From NCBI RefSeq assembly GCF_040412085.2, contig NZ_CP115921.1:682001-746000 (forward strand): a DNA stretch of 64,000 nucleotides, read 5' to 3'. Source of the stretch: Vibrio sp. CB1-14. Lineage in GTDB: Bacteria > Pseudomonadota > Gammaproteobacteria > Enterobacterales > Vibrionaceae. The notes under the pieces were generated by a model that was given only the letters and a program-made list of their open reading frames with translations, was not told where the DNA came from and searched no databases. The translations under genes were made by a program, and so were the position numbers. Below, piece after piece: positions 8,653-18,320 of the stretch. Numbering within the stretch: the first letter of the stretch is position 1; each line of letters opens with the position of its first letter.

Positions 8653-9501
8653 TTAAGGGGTCAACGCACTTTTCTGATCATGTATTCGCTCCAACGCCTC
8701 GACTCGACGGATCTGACGGCTGTCAAACAAAGGCTCTCTGAGTTCGGCGATGGCTTGCTTTCTGTCATACTCCGACAACGACTCATTCTCGATGATCTCG
8801 GCTCGCGCCAACATATAGCTTTGAACGCTTTGCTCAAACTGCGCCCTTTTCTCATCCAGTGCCGCCAACCTTTGGCTCGCTTCAGCACCAACTAATGACT
8901 CTCGAACTAAAAACTGACTTTGCGCATCCATAGAGTTTGTCTCATTGAGCGCTGTCAGTAAGTTGGCGTTGTGATAGCTTTCCTGAAGCTCCGGGGACAG
9001 TTGTGCTAGTTCTTGTTGCCACATCTGCTGGTACTCTGCTGGGCTTTGAGCTATCTGTTTTAGCTCTTTTTGCCTAAGCGCAAGCTCTCGCATTTGGTTT
9101 TCTTCTGCAAATAATCTTTGCTGCTCCTCAACAGTAAAAAAGTGCGCTTGAAGTGCTAATATTTGCTGATGCAAAGCACTAAAGTCATCGGTTGCACCCA
9201 GTTCTGCCAATGCTGCTTTGTATTGGATGAATTTCTTAAAGAGCACAGGATCCATACCAGTTGAGCTGTCGCTATAGTGTTCAAATCTTTGCTCGATTGT
9301 CTTCACGTCTGTTTGACTAGCATCAGACAGAAAGTAATCGAAGGTATCACGAAGTGACGCCTCATCAACTTGAGTGTCCTGTTGAGAGGACGCCTGTATT
9401 GCCAAATTCGAACTATCTCGGGCTACCGTCCAAATCCAAGCGCCCGCAGCAACAATGCTAACTACGGACAAGAGCATCAGCCCTTTGGTTGTCATTCGCA
9501 T
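8653..9501 (-). CDS. lifO: Lipase-specific foldase (lipase chaperone LifO)
   Basis: A 282-residue inner-membrane-anchored periplasmic chaperone. One TM segment (about residues 8-25) is followed by a variable linker and then the Lif signature RDTFDYFLSD at 51-60 (consensus RxxFDY[F/C]LSAx). The rest is all-helical and Gln/Glu-rich, as in Lif proteins. It folds the secreted lipase encoded just upstream: the lipA stop is only 2 bp from this ATG, so the two are translationally coupled. Family length is about 280-340. Confidence 0.93.
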   Translation of the reverse strand: MRMTTKGLMLLSVVSIVAAGAWIWTVARDSSNLAIQASSQQDTQVDEASLRDTFDYFLSDASQTDVKTIEQRFEHYSDSSTGMDPVLFKKFIQYKAALAELGATDDFSALHQQILALQAHFFTVEEQQRLFAEENQMRELALRQKELKQIAQSPAEYQQMWQQELAQLSPELQESYHNANLLTALNETNSMDAQSQFLVRESLVGAEASQRLAALDEKRAQFEQSVQSYMLARAEIIENESLSEYDRKQAIAELREPLFDSRQIRRVEALERIHDQKSALTP

Positions 9502-9503
9502 GG

Positions 9504-10436
9504 CTAGAGTCCTTGAAGCTGGAGTCGATTAGCATGTTGTCGGTATAAGGTTTTCGGGTCGGTTTCGAATAAGTGGTGGATACCAAGCAGGCCATTGATT
9601 TCATCAAGGTGATTCATTTTGTAATCGTCGCCAATTACCTTGCCTAAGTGGGTGCTGCACTGACCCACCAGGCCATCGTTAGGCTCATCAAAGGCAAGCC
9701 CTAGGATAAGCATTGCCGGATCAGCGGGATCGAGCACATTAGTGTAGGTTGAAGTGCCTGTCCAAGAGTAATAATAAACGCCATTGTCTGCTTGCCAGTC
9801 ACCATCACCACAAGTGGCGGTAGGCACACCTTCTGGATAATGGGCATTAAACGCCAGTGACCCCTGTGTTGTGAGCGCTTCAAGTGAGCTCAGTCCGTTT
9901 TGAGGTAAATCGGAGCCACCAGAGAGCAAACCAATCAGTGTGGTCAATCCACCCGCCAGTTTTACTGCGATTGCTTCAGCGGCAGAGCCTTCAGGGACGG
10001 TGCTGCGCACCAGATCTGCCACTTTAGAGCCTTTGTTTACACCACCAATACTTGTCACGGAGGCCACCATTTCCGGCGCTACCGAAGCAACATATCTGGC
10101 AGTCGGCGCACCGTGACTATGACCGATAAGATTGACCTTTTTCGCGCCAGTGACTGCGAGTACGTTCTCTACCTGAGTAAGTAGTTGCTCACCTCGAACT
10201 TCAGAGCTGTTGGTTGCTGAAATCTGCGCGACGAACACTGTTGCTCCATCCTTACTCAAGGTTTGCGGAATGCCGTAGAAGTAATCAAAACCCGCTAGAG
10301 AATCAAAACCAAACAGCCCATGAACCAACACGATGGGGTATTGGGTTTGTGTGTATCCAGACTGATGACCAAACAGTTTAGCTTGAACATTGAGCGCCAT
10401 AGCCGCGCACAAAAAAACCAGTGACATGTGTTTCAT
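9504..10436 (-). CDS. lipA: Secreted triacylglycerol lipase (LipA type)
   Basis: A 310-residue alpha/beta-hydrolase of family I lipases. The signal peptide ends at about residue 19 (ALNVQA-KLFG). The oxyanion segment VLVHGLFGFDSLAGFDYFYG (36-55) and nucleophile elbow GHSHG with Ser107 are clear. The catalytic Asp/His lie in DPADPAMLILGLAFDEPNDGLVG and the late NHLDEINGLLG region, which also holds the Ca-site typical of foldase-dependent lipases. Two cysteines (ATCGDG, GQCSTH) can form the usual disulfide. The next gene is its foldase. The enzyme should leave through type II secretion. Confidence 0.95.
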   Translation of the reverse strand: MKHMSLVFLCAAMALNVQAKLFGHQSGYTQTQYPIVLVHGLFGFDSLAGFDYFYGIPQTLSKDGATVFVAQISATNSSEVRGEQLLTQVENVLAVTGAKKVNLIGHSHGAPTARYVASVAPEMVASVTSIGGVNKGSKVADLVRSTVPEGSAAEAIAVKLAGGLTTLIGLLSGGSDLPQNGLSSLEALTTQGSLAFNAHYPEGVPTATCGDGDWQADNGVYYYSWTGTSTYTNVLDPADPAMLILGLAFDEPNDGLVGQCSTHLGKVIGDDYKMNHLDEINGLLGIHHLFETDPKTLYRQHANRLQLQGL

Positions 10437-10663
10437 TGTTATCTTTCCTTGTCAGACCTCCGATGAGTCGATCAGCGTAGTAGAGCAAATTTGAGGTCGC
10501 CAAAGTGCATTTAAAAAATGTGAATTTGTGCCCATATTTGCATATCAACCTCATTTGCAATGATCACATCCATCGAATAAGCAACTATTGTCATACGGTT
10601 TTAACGTGCAAGTCATAAAGATAAATAAGAATAATTACTCCACCCTAAACCACGGATATCAAA
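10437..10663. promoter_or_regulatory. Divergent promoter region lipA-lifO / sphingomyelinase
   Basis: This 227-bp AT-rich interval is shared by two divergently transcribed secreted-lipid-hydrolase operons. I see no strong factor site in it. The arrangement suggests the two could be co-regulated. Confidence 0.4.
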
Positions 10664-11989
10664 ATGAATTACAACAAGTTAATCCTTTTAGTTGGTAGCT
10701 TATTCGCACTACCAAGCGTCGCAGACACAGACGTCTACCTCACTAATAACTCCGATAAGCCATTGACCATTCAGGTACAACATCAGGGAACAGCAGAGCT
10801 GAATTACGGTGAAGAATGGCAGCAGCACATCGAAACACTGGGGCCTTGGGAAACCAAGTCTGTGCTCAGTTTTAATCGCTGGGAGGGCGTGAAATCCAAT
10901 CACACTTATCAGTTTGAAACCGTGGTTTCTAACCCAAAAGGGGAGAGTGTCACCCTAAGTCAGGTGATGAAAGGTCATTGGTACAATTCAACCATCGAAT
11001 ATGGAGTATCTTCGGCGGATGTTGGTCTCGTACTCAAAGAGGATCGCGACATACACAGATCAATGACCGACGCCTTTGATAGCGGCACCGAGCTCGCATT
11101 TAAGTCCGTCAAAACCGCACGCTACGACGATTTGTATTACACCATTACCCCAAAAAAGGTCGATGAAACTATCGACAACAACGATCAGCACTTAAAACTG
11201 ATGACCTACAACATTTGGGCTCTGCCGGCTATCGCTTCACATATCGGCGATCGCTACGAGCTACTGCCCAATTATGTCAAAGGTTATGATGTGCTCGCAC
11301 TGCAGGAGGTATTTGCCAGTGGCCGCGATGCTTTTTTGAGGGAGTTGGCCAAAGAGTACCCTTACCAAACCAAGATGTTGGATAAGGAAGGCATCAACAT
11401 CTACGACGGTGGCGTCATCATTGTCAGCCGTTACCCTATCGTCAATGAGGCACAATATGTGTTTCCGGATTGTTCTGGCACCGATTGCTTCGCAGACAAA
11501 GGGGTCAACTATGCCGAAATCATTAAAGGCGGTGAGGCATACCATGTCTTCGCTACGCACACCGCTTCGTTTGACACAGACACGGCGCGTGCATTTAGAC
11601 AGAAGCAGTTTCAGCAAATCAAGGCTCTCGCGCATTCATTACAAATTCCCGCTCACGAGACCGTGGTCTACAGCGGTGACTTCAACGTTAACAAGCTCAA
11701 GTTCCCAGAAGATTACCAGCAGATGATTACCAACCTGAGCGCTATCGAGCCCGCGTATTCTGGCTACACCGAATCGACATTTGATCCGCGCATCAATGAC
11801 TTTGCGGGTGAAGCGCTATCTGGTGGCGAGAATGTCGAATACCTCGATTACGTCATGGTGAGTAGCGAGTTTGGTCAGCGTGCCTCTAACGACAACCGAG
11901 TCGATGTCTCTCGCTCAACCGATGATAGTTTGTGGAAACACTACAATCTGTCGGACCACTTTCCAGTTGTGGCGGCGATTAAGCCATGA
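10664..11989 (+). CDS. Secreted sphingomyelinase / phospholipase C (EEP fold)
   Basis: A 441-residue secreted enzyme with a signal peptide (MNYNKLILLVGSLFALPSVA). An N-terminal beta-rich domain of about 160 residues precedes a DNase I-like endonuclease/exonuclease/phosphatase domain. The catalytic motifs occur in order: MTYNIW (Asn near 182), LQEVF (metal-binding Glu near 215), DGGVIIVSRYPI, FATHTA, SGDFNVN (about 336-342) and LSDHFPV with His432. This set is that of neutral sphingomyelinase-type phosphodiesterases of Bacillus, Staphylococcus and Vibrio, which cleave host sphingomyelin to ceramide and phosphocholine. Its stop overlaps the start of the next gene by 4 bp. Confidence 0.9.
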   Translation: MNYNKLILLVGSLFALPSVADTDVYLTNNSDKPLTIQVQHQGTAELNYGEEWQQHIETLGPWETKSVLSFNRWEGVKSNHTYQFETVVSNPKGESVTLSQVMKGHWYNSTIEYGVSSADVGLVLKEDRDIHRSMTDAFDSGTELAFKSVKTARYDDLYYTITPKKVDETIDNNDQHLKLMTYNIWALPAIASHIGDRYELLPNYVKGYDVLALQEVFASGRDAFLRELAKEYPYQTKMLDKEGINIYDGGVIIVSRYPIVNEAQYVFPDCSGTDCFADKGVNYAEIIKGGEAYHVFATHTASFDTDTARAFRQKQFQQIKALAHSLQIPAHETVVYSGDFNVNKLKFPEDYQQMITNLSAIEPAYSGYTESTFDPRINDFAGEALSGGENVEYLDYVMVSSEFGQRASNDNRVDVSRSTDDSLWKHYNLSDHFPVVAAIKP

Positions 11990-12951
11990 AGCGCCTGACC
12001 TTATTAACTGTGTCCGTCATTTTGGCGGGCACCGTGATGCTGTATGTTAGCGGTAATACCCCGTCCCAAGTGCAAGACGCGACTCCAGAAAAGGCAGAAG
12101 CAGACACAAACAATGCCGTTCTGATTACTGATTCAACGAGTAGGGTCTCTGCTGGCAGATCTGCATTACCAATGACTAGAAAAAAAGATGGGCTAACTAC
12201 AAGCCTTGAACATTACGCTCATCAGCTTCAATCTGAAAAAGGTAAAAGACTTATTGATTCACTCGAGTCATTCTGGCGCAGCTGCTTGTCTCAGAGTAAC
12301 TGCGAGGACAGCCTTATCGCCCTAAAGCAAATCATAACCCCAAACTACTTCGAGCTTACAAAAAACTACCCAGAGCTTAGTCGTCTTTGGCAACAAAGGC
12401 TTGGCACCTTGCTCTTTGAAAACGAACAGTCACTGATATCACGTATCGCTCAATTTAAACACCAAGCGAAACTTGTTTGGGGAGAGTGGGCAGAGGTTTT
12501 GTTGAGCGATGAATTTGCGGCTTATGATTTCGAACTAAATCAGCAAAACCTACCACTAGAAAGTCCAGAGCAATATCGTGAGGCGTTTGAGGTGCTTTTA
12601 GAGGCGTCCCAAGAACATGATTTAGGCTTAAATACCGATGTAGCCAAGTTCGAAAAAGCGGTAAGCTCCTTACCAGACATAATGAACCAGGACGAAAAAA
12701 GCGCATTTATTGACGAGCTTGAACACACCTATTTGTCGCCGGCACAGAGCGAGGAAATTCGAGCCAGAGAGCGGCAAGTCACCACGCAGCAAAACATGGT
12801 CCGAGACTATCACGTTGAATTGAATCAGCTTGAAAATAGTCTTTCGCAGCAAAGAAAAACTGACTATGCAGGGCTAACTGACGCTCAATGGCAAACGCTC
12901 TACCAACAAAAAGTCAGTGAGTTTCGACACGAATTTTTTGATAGCTTTTAG
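11986..12951 (+). CDS. Foldase-like membrane-anchored partner of the sphingomyelinase
   Basis: A 321-residue protein with one N-terminal TM segment (about 4-22), a low-complexity linker (25-70) and an all-helical Gln/Glu-rich body. This is the layout of lipase foldases. Where Lif proteins carry RxxFDYxLS, this protein has LIDSLESFWRSCLSQSNC (89-106), with a Cys100/Cys106 pair. Its ATG overlaps the sphingomyelinase TGA (ATGA), so the two are coupled like lipA-lifO across the divergent promoter. I infer a dedicated foldase for the sphingomyelinase; no such pair is familiar to me. It could instead be a different helical periplasmic adaptor. Confidence 0.65.
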   Translation: MKRLTLLTVSVILAGTVMLYVSGNTPSQVQDATPEKAEADTNNAVLITDSTSRVSAGRSALPMTRKKDGLTTSLEHYAHQLQSEKGKRLIDSLESFWRSCLSQSNCEDSLIALKQIITPNYFELTKNYPELSRLWQQRLGTLLFENEQSLISRIAQFKHQAKLVWGEWAEVLLSDEFAAYDFELNQQNLPLESPEQYREAFEVLLEASQEHDLGLNTDVAKFEKAVSSLPDIMNQDEKSAFIDELEHTYLSPAQSEEIRARERQVTTQQNMVRDYHVELNQLENSLSQQRKTDYAGLTDAQWQTLYQQKVSEFRHEFFDSF

Positions 12952-13039
12952 CGAGTAAGCGATAGGTTTTGGTCTTGATGAAGTCTATAAAGCAAGGAAA
13001 GAAACGAACGGATATGAGTGATATTGCCTGCTATACGCA

Positions 13040-13076
13040 ACGAAGGCACTACTTTGGGTCGTGCCTTCGTTTTTTT
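13040..13076 (+). terminator. Intrinsic terminator of the sphingomyelinase operon
   Basis: ACGAAGGCAC (13040-13049) pairs perfectly with GTGCCTTCGT (13061-13070) and is followed by seven T. It lies about 90 bp past the foldase-like gene. Confidence 0.88.
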
Positions 13077-13087
13077 AAGTGGCTTTG

Positions 13088-13765
13088 TTACTCGATTTCA
13101 ACCATAGGTCTAAACGTCATTTCATGCATCACTACATCAGCTGGCAGCTCTAGTACCTGAATCACCGCTTTAGCAACACTTGCTGGATGCATATACTCAG
13201 GGCGCTCTGCCTCGCGGAAATTCGTATCGGTGCCACCAGGGAACAGTGAGGTTACTTTAATGCCATGAGGCTGCGCCTCTTTCATCAAGATGGCGCTAAA
13301 ACCTGCGAACCCTTGTTTCATTGCTGAGTAGATACTCATGGTTTCGTTGGCACGTTTCGCAGCTGTGCTCACTACATTGATGATTTGACCTGATTTTTTT
13401 GGCTTCATCACTTTAAGCGCTTCACGGCTTAGTAGTGCCGGCGCACGAAGGTTGATAGCGTATTGCTCTTCAAACTCTTCTAACGTGAACTCTTCAATCG
13501 AGCATTTACGAGAAATCATGCCCGCATTGTTGATCAGTACATCAACACCACCAACAAGTGCGATTGCTTTGTCAAACAGAGCTACCGTTTCACTTGCGTC
13601 ACTGAGATCCGCAACAACAACCTCGCAACCGGTTTGCTGTTTCAACTGAGCCAGCTTGTCTTCGCTGCGCCCTGACGCAACAACCTTAAAGCCCTTTTCA
13701 GACAGTTGTTTAGTAAGCTCGTAACCAATGCCGCTCGTCGCGCCTGTAATTAGGATAGTTTTCAT
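13088..13765 (-). CDS. Short-chain dehydrogenase/reductase
   Basis: A 225-residue classical SDR. The Rossmann motif TGATSGIG is at 8-15, VADLSD near 53-58, INNAG near 79-83, and the catalytic pair YSAMK (Tyr and Lys) near 145-149. The preceding STAAKRAN supplies the active-site Ser. Gly/Arg after the second strand (SGRSED) suggests NADP(H). The substrate cannot be told from sequence, and no pathway genes adjoin it. Confidence 0.88.
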   Translation of the reverse strand: MKTILITGATSGIGYELTKQLSEKGFKVVASGRSEDKLAQLKQQTGCEVVVADLSDASETVALFDKAIALVGGVDVLINNAGMISRKCSIEEFTLEEFEEQYAINLRAPALLSREALKVMKPKKSGQIINVVSTAAKRANETMSIYSAMKQGFAGFSAILMKEAQPHGIKVTSLFPGGTDTNFREAERPEYMHPASVAKAVIQVLELPADVVMHEMTFRPMVEIE

Positions 13766-14093
13766 TTTGAGTTCCAGTGAGTGGCTTTAATTAAAACAAC
13801 ATAGCAGACTAACCTGCTGATCCGCAGTTATTTACTGTAAACAAGATAATAATCGATGAATAATACTCAAGATGCTGTACACAAAAAGGCCTCAAGACGG
13901 GATACTACAACTAAACAAGCTCCTATGTTATTCGTATAAAGCTTTTTCAAGAGTTTCACAATGATAAAGGCAAGCTACAACGACTAACACTGTTAAATCA
14001 AAGATTCGAGTTGAGGGTTGTGTATCGAAAGCTGACAGCGAAAAAGTTGGGGGAAAGCAGCCCAATTGACATAGGCTGCGCAAAAAGGCCTTG
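13766..14093. other. Intergenic region without recognisable genes
   Basis: A 328-bp, AT-rich gap between two minus-strand genes. It should hold the SDR promoter. A short palindrome TTTACTGTAAA at 13831-13841 resembles parS2 but lacks two central bases. I see no RNA gene or credible ORF. Confidence 0.5.
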
Positions 14094-15677
14094 TTATTTT
14101 TCTTCAGAAAGTGTTGACAGATAATCGATAAACTCCATAGGCCCCAACTCTTGAAGCTCATTCTTTAGCTCAACTTTTGGTACAGAGAGGTATCGAGCAA
14201 CGCTATTGTTCAATCCACTATTTTCGACACTCTCCCCTTTAGCTAGGAAATCCCAACCATAAAACTGAGGAGTATTAAGAATGGCATAATCTTCAATTAT
14301 AAGCGGTTCGGTTCCGCTATGTGATTGTGCAGGTAGAATGACTCTCTCCTGTTCAACTTTGTACAGCCCATAAGTGGCTAGTGAAACATAAAATAAGCCT
14401 AACGAAAAAATAGGGGCAAAAACCAAAAGCGTTTTTTTATTGCTCCAATATGTAGTCACCAACATCGTGACAATGAGAGCGGAAAGGTAAGTCGCGAAAA
14501 AGTACGCACGTCTGGTTGGCGAACCACTTATTACATAAATAGAAATATCAATAAAAAGCAGTACACTAATCAATGAAACGAATAAAAGAGTCTGCGCATG
14601 GGCATTTCGGGTAGGTTTAAGAACAAGGATAGCAGCTATGACTGCGGACAGAATGCCGTTGGCCACAAGAATTACTGCTCCAAGTGCATCCCCTGCCATG
14701 GTACCCTCGACAAAGAGTAAAGCCAGCAATACGACGATGATAGCGGCATAACCCAGCCCTAATCGAGAGCGATAAGATTGGAGCTCGGCGTTTTTGAGCA
14801 TCCCAAACGAACAAGACACTGCTACCAAAGAAGCCAGTGCGACCACATAATTGGTTTTGAACATTGACTTACCAATGTTAAGCAAAGAATAGGCAAAAAA
14901 GTCCGGGGCTTGTGCGGAAAATAACCAGCCGATAAGTTCACCTATTCCAACATTGGCAGCATGACCTGCTCTAACTTGCGTGCCCGGAGCAAAATACAAC
15001 ACCAAAAATCCAGTTACAAAGCTCATAGATAAAGCAACGTAGCGCCAGTTCCATTCTCTCTTAGTGGCGATAATAAAGCCTATGAATGCCGCATGAATGA
15101 CGACGCCTACCGCTCCCATATCAAAACTACTCATACCCGCCAAAAAGGCTAAGGTGCTTACAGCAACGACCGAACCTAAGGAGGCACGCTCAAACCACGT
15201 TGTTTGATCTGCTACGTAATATCTCACCAATACAAAATGGCCTAAAAACAGACTCAGCGACAAAGCATAATTTAGCGCACCCGCTCGCCACAAGAAAACC
15301 GCGCCAAAAATTGAGCCGAGCATCAATATGGTTAGCATTACTAAGATTGACCACGGTTCACTCGTTGACACGGGTTTCCGGACATAGAGGATCTGATAAG
15401 TAAAATAGAAAATTGATGCGAAAATCAGAGTATTGAAGACACTATATGTGACACCATTTAGCCAATCACCCAGTAACAACAGCAATAACTCACCAGTACG
15501 AGCATTCCACGTCATGAATGAGTTCGCCGCGGCCTGCAATCCTCCTAACTGCTCAGAGGTCATCAAATGACTAAAATCATCGGAGACTAGTGGGAACACA
15601 AGGTTTAACACAAAGAAATATAGTGTCAGGCAAAGCAGAACCTTTAAAAAACTATACGGATTTTTGGAAGAAAACAT
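14094..15677 (-). CDS. Polytopic membrane protein, GT-C glycosyltransferase-like
   Basis: A 527-residue protein with about 12 predicted TM helices. Just after helix 1 comes an extracytoplasmic loop starting VSDDFSHLMTSEQ, followed by WNARTGELL. An Asp-Asp pair in the first loop plus a W-N-x-R-x-G element is seen in DUF6056/GtrA-associated and other GT-C-type membrane glycosyltransferases that use polyprenyl-phosphate sugars. I am not certain of the family. No polysaccharide genes lie alongside, so it may modify a surface glycan encoded elsewhere. Confidence 0.55.
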   Translation of the reverse strand: MFSSKNPYSFLKVLLCLTLYFFVLNLVFPLVSDDFSHLMTSEQLGGLQAAANSFMTWNARTGELLLLLLGDWLNGVTYSVFNTLIFASIFYFTYQILYVRKPVSTSEPWSILVMLTILMLGSIFGAVFLWRAGALNYALSLSLFLGHFVLVRYYVADQTTWFERASLGSVVAVSTLAFLAGMSSFDMGAVGVVIHAAFIGFIIATKREWNWRYVALSMSFVTGFLVLYFAPGTQVRAGHAANVGIGELIGWLFSAQAPDFFAYSLLNIGKSMFKTNYVVALASLVAVSCSFGMLKNAELQSYRSRLGLGYAAIIVVLLALLFVEGTMAGDALGAVILVANGILSAVIAAILVLKPTRNAHAQTLLFVSLISVLLFIDISIYVISGSPTRRAYFFATYLSALIVTMLVTTYWSNKKTLLVFAPIFSLGLFYVSLATYGLYKVEQERVILPAQSHSGTEPLIIEDYAILNTPQFYGWDFLAKGESVENSGLNNSVARYLSVPKVELKNELQELGPMEFIDYLSTLSEEK

Positions 15678-15789
15678 AAAACCCCAAGATGGTAATATTT
15701 AATGGGACAAGTATTACACAACGTCCTGTACAACTACAGACAAGGATTGGCTCTCGAAGGTTTAGTTCGTCGACTCTAAACGCAAAAAA

Positions 15790-15811
15790 GCCGCCTTCTA
15801 GTGAAAGCGGC
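15790..15811 (-). terminator. Hairpin downstream of ahpF
   Basis: GCCGC-C-TTC / GAA-A-GCGGC (15790-15811) forms a stem with one mismatch and a 4-base loop, 24 bp past the ahpF stop. On the minus strand it is followed by CTTTTTTGCG, a T run fitting a terminator for ahpF. Confidence 0.7.
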
Positions 15812-15834
15812 AATTTAATGGCATATCTGGGTAG

Positions 15835-17427
15835 TTAGGCCAGTTCAGTTTCCTTCACTGGCGCCGGATTACGAATCAAGAAATCAAAAGCGCCCAAGCT
15901 CGCTTTTGCACCTTCGCCCATTGCGATGATGATTTGCTTGTAAGGAACGGTGGTGACATCACCCGCCGCAAACACGCCTTTCAAGCTGGTTGCGCCGTGG
16001 GCATCGACTTCAATCTCACCGCGTGGCGATAGTGCTACCTTTGTACCTTTTAGCCATTCACTGTTTGGCACTAGACCGATTTGAACAAAGATACCAGCAA
16101 GCTCGATTTGCTTGATTTGATCTGTGTTGCGGTCTTTATACTCAAGACCTGTCACTCGAGTGCCATCACCTAACACTTCCGTGGTTTGAGCCATCGTGAT
16201 GATATCGATGTTTGGCATGCTGTTGGCTTTGTCGATAAGCACTTGGTCTGCACGAAGTACATCCGCAAATTCCAGAACCGTAACGTGCTCAACAATACCC
16301 GCTAAGTCAATCGCTGCTTCAATGCCTGAGTTACCACCACCGATAACGGCTGTGCGCTTGCCTTTGAATAGTGGGCCATCACAGTGTGGGCAGTAAGCCA
16401 CGCCTTTGTTGCGGTACTCTTGCTCACCAGGAACGTTCATTTCACGCCAGCGTGCACCAGTACTTGTTATGACAGAGCGAGCTTTTAGCACCGCGCCACT
16501 TTCTAAAACTACGTGAGTGTAACCGTCATCGGTATCTTCTGCGTCAATGATATTTGCTGCACGCTGCTCAGTGATGACTTCAACGCCGTACTCTTTAACG
16601 TGCTCTTCTAAACTAGCCACCAGCTTAGGTCCTGTGGTCGCTTTCACTGAAATAAAGTTCTCGATTGCCATGGTATCCATCACCTGACCACCGAAGCGAT
16701 CTGCGACAACACCAGTGCGAATACCTTTACGCGCTGCATAGATAGCCGCAGAAGAGCCCGCAGGGCCACCGCCTACAACCAGTACATCAAACGGTGCGGT
16801 TTCGTTTAGCTGATTGGCTTTTTTCTCCGCTGCACCTGTGTCGACTTTGTTTAGAATTTCATTCAGTGACATGCGGCCTTGGCCGAACAGTTCACCGTTA
16901 ATGAACACGCTTGGTACCGCCATAATATCGCGCTGTTTTACTTCATCTTGGAATGCAGCACCGTCGATCATAGTGACGTTTACCAGTGGGTTAATTGCAG
17001 CCATCATGTTGAAGGCTTGAACCACTTCTGGACAGTTCTGGCATGACAGCGAGATAAAGATCTCAACATCTAATGGTGAGTTCAGCTGTGCGATTTGCTC
17101 AATGGTTTCGGCTTCTAGCTTGATTGGGTGACCACCTGTGTGCAGTAACGCTAGCACCAGTGATGTAAATTCGTGACCCATTGGCAGGCCGGCAAAACCG
17201 ATTGCAGTGCCCTTCTCTGGGTTTACAACGCGCATGACTGGCTTGCGCGGGCTTACAGCGTCGTCGCGAACGACGTCAATTTTGCTGCTAAGTGATGCGA
17301 TGTCATTAGCAAGAGATTCGATCTTGCTTGCCGTATCACTGTCATCAAGACTTAGAACCAATTGAACTTGGGTTTTAACGTTTTCTAGATACGCTTTTAA
17401 TTGCTGCTTCATTGCTTGATCTAACAT
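15835..17427 (-). CDS. ahpF: Alkyl hydroperoxide reductase subunit F
   Basis: A 530-residue flavoprotein disulfide reductase that passes electrons from NAD(P)H to AhpC. The N-terminal double thioredoxin-fold domain holds the redox pair SCQNCPE (about 129-135). The FAD domain starts [21 protein letters not shown] (about 214-234). The thioredoxin-reductase-like CPHCDG pair sits near residue 346. The NAD-binding [15 protein letters not shown] and terminal [26 protein letters not shown] follow. It is downstream of ahpC on the same strand, separated by a 216-bp gap that contains a large hairpin, so its expression may be set by read-through or processing there. Confidence 0.97.
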   Translation of the reverse strand: MLDQAMKQQLKAYLENVKTQVQLVLSLDDSDTASKIESLANDIASLSSKIDVVRDDAVSPRKPVMRVVNPEKGTAIGFAGLPMGHEFTSLVLALLHTGGHPIKLEAETIEQIAQLNSPLDVEIFISLSCQNCPEVVQAFNMMAAINPLVNVTMIDGAAFQDEVKQRDIMAVPSVFINGELFGQGRMSLNEILNKVDTGAAEKKANQLNETAPFDVLVVGGGPAGSSAAIYAARKGIRTGVVADRFGGQVMDTMAIENFISVKATTGPKLVASLEEHVKEYGVEVITEQRAANIIDAEDTDDGYTHVVLESGAVLKARSVITSTGARWREMNVPGEQEYRNKGVAYCPHCDGPLFKGKRTAVIGGGNSGIEAAIDLAGIVEHVTVLEFADVLRADQVLIDKANSMPNIDIITMAQTTEVLGDGTRVTGLEYKDRNTDQIKQIELAGIFVQIGLVPNSEWLKGTKVALSPRGEIEVDAHGATSLKGVFAAGDVTTVPYKQIIIAMGEGAKASLGAFDFLIRNPAPVKETELA

Positions 17428-17530
17428 ACTGATACCTATTCTATAAGACTGCTTAACATCAGAAGGAATTTAAAAAGGGATAACGAAAAGGGGACCCTTT
17501 TGATGTTGAATTAATAATGTATTTAAAGGG

Positions 17531-17591
17531 TGCACGCCCCCACTTTTACAAGCCAATGGTAGAAGCCATAAAAGTGACTACGGGGCGTGCA
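17531..17591 (-). ncRNA. Conserved structured element downstream of ahpC copy 1
   Basis: TGCACGCCCC (17531-17540) pairs with GGGGCGTGCA (17582-17591), and CACTTTTA with TAAAAGTG inside it. A loop holding GCCAATGGTAGAAGC (17552-17566) is identical to that of the second copy after ahpC2, while the inner stems differ. It lies between ahpC and ahpF, where it could act as attenuator, processing site or 3' stabiliser. It lacks a long T run. Confidence 0.55.
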
Positions 17592-17643
17592 ACACGGACA
17601 CGAATGCCGTTTATTGCTGCGTTTTGTTAAGCTCTACGAGCGT

Positions 17644-18201
17644 TTAGATTTTGCCAACTAGGTCTAGAGATGGTGCTAGTGTTTCTTCACCTTCTTTCCA
17701 TTTCGCTGGGCAAACTTCACCTGGGTTAGCCGCTACGTATTGTGCTGCTTTCACTTTACGCATTAGGTCTTCTGCGTCACGGCCAATACCTTCTGCTGTG
17801 ATTTCCATTGCTTGGATAACGCCTTCTGGGTCAACAAGGAACGTTGCACGGTCTGCTAGACCTTGACCTTCACGCATTACACCGAAGTTGTTAGTGATAG
17901 TGCCTGTTTGGTCGCCAACCATGTAGTAGTTGATTTTGCCGATAGTGTCTGAGCTGTCGTGCCACGCTTTATGCGTGAAGTGCGTATCTGTTGATACTGA
18001 GTAAACCTCAACACCGCGCTCTTGAAGCTCTGCATAGTGGTCTGCAAGGTCACCAAGCTCTGTTGGACAAACAAACGTGAAGTCCGCTGGGTAAAAGAAG
18101 AATACTGCCCATTTGCCTTTCACGTCTTGCTCTGTGATTTCTACAAAGTCGCCCTGTTTGAATGCTGTTGCTGAAAATGGCTTGATAGTGGTGTTAATCA
18201 T
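17644..18201 (-). CDS. ahpC: Peroxiredoxin AhpC, copy 1
   Basis: A 185-residue typical 2-Cys peroxiredoxin that reduces H2O2, alkyl hydroperoxides and peroxynitrite. The peroxidatic Cys45 lies in [11 protein letters not shown] and the resolving Cys in GEVCPAKW near residue 164. It differs from copy 2 (21890-22447) at only two residues, Asp18 and Val95 here, although many silent sites differ. ahpF lies downstream, so this is the copy with its reductase. An OxyR-type site is located about 85-120 bp upstream. Confidence 0.97.
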   Translation of the reverse strand: MINTTIKPFSATAFKQGDFVEITEQDVKGKWAVFFFYPADFTFVCPTELGDLADHYAELQERGVEVYSVSTDTHFTHKAWHDSSDTIGKINYYMVGDQTGTITNNFGVMREGQGLADRATFLVDPEGVIQAMEITAEGIGRDAEDLMRKVKAAQYVAANPGEVCPAKWKEGEETLAPSLDLVGKI

Positions 18202-18283
18202 AATTTCTACTCTCTCAAAGTGTTTGTGTTGCGCTGTCCTGCGCCGATGTAGATAGTTTGCAACAGCCGCTTGTTTTTGAAAA

Positions 18284-18320
18284 TTCGTCCTTTCCTATTC
18301 ATTTGATAGGAGATTCCTAT
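18284..18320. promoter_or_regulatory. OxyR-type binding site upstream of ahpC copy 1
   Basis: TTCG-N7-CTAT-N7-ATAG-N7-CTAT (tetramers at 18284, 18295, 18306, 18317) fits the OxyR pattern ATAG-N7-CTAT-N7-ATAG-N7-CTAT, with three of four elements perfect and exact helical spacing. ahpCF is a classical OxyR target. Confidence 0.75.

Noticed and set aside
12969..13160. 63-codon frame after the foldase-like gene
   Set aside because: It contains the terminator hairpin and overlaps the SDR 3' end on the other strand.
13831..13841. Another parS2 site (TTTACTGTAAA)
   Set aside because: Two central bases are missing, so the half-site spacing is wrong for the parS2 pattern.
13928..14161. 77-codon minus-strand frame in the gap next to the membrane protein
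   Set aside because: It overlaps the end of the real membrane protein gene in another frame, shows no family features and has no good start.
17531..17591. Integron attC site, because of the large imperfect hairpin and Vibrio host
   Set aside because: attC sites begin RYYYAAC and end GTTRRRY; here the arms run the other way (GTTGCACG...CGTGCAAC in copy 2), there is no integrase or cassette array, and each copy is tied to ahpC.
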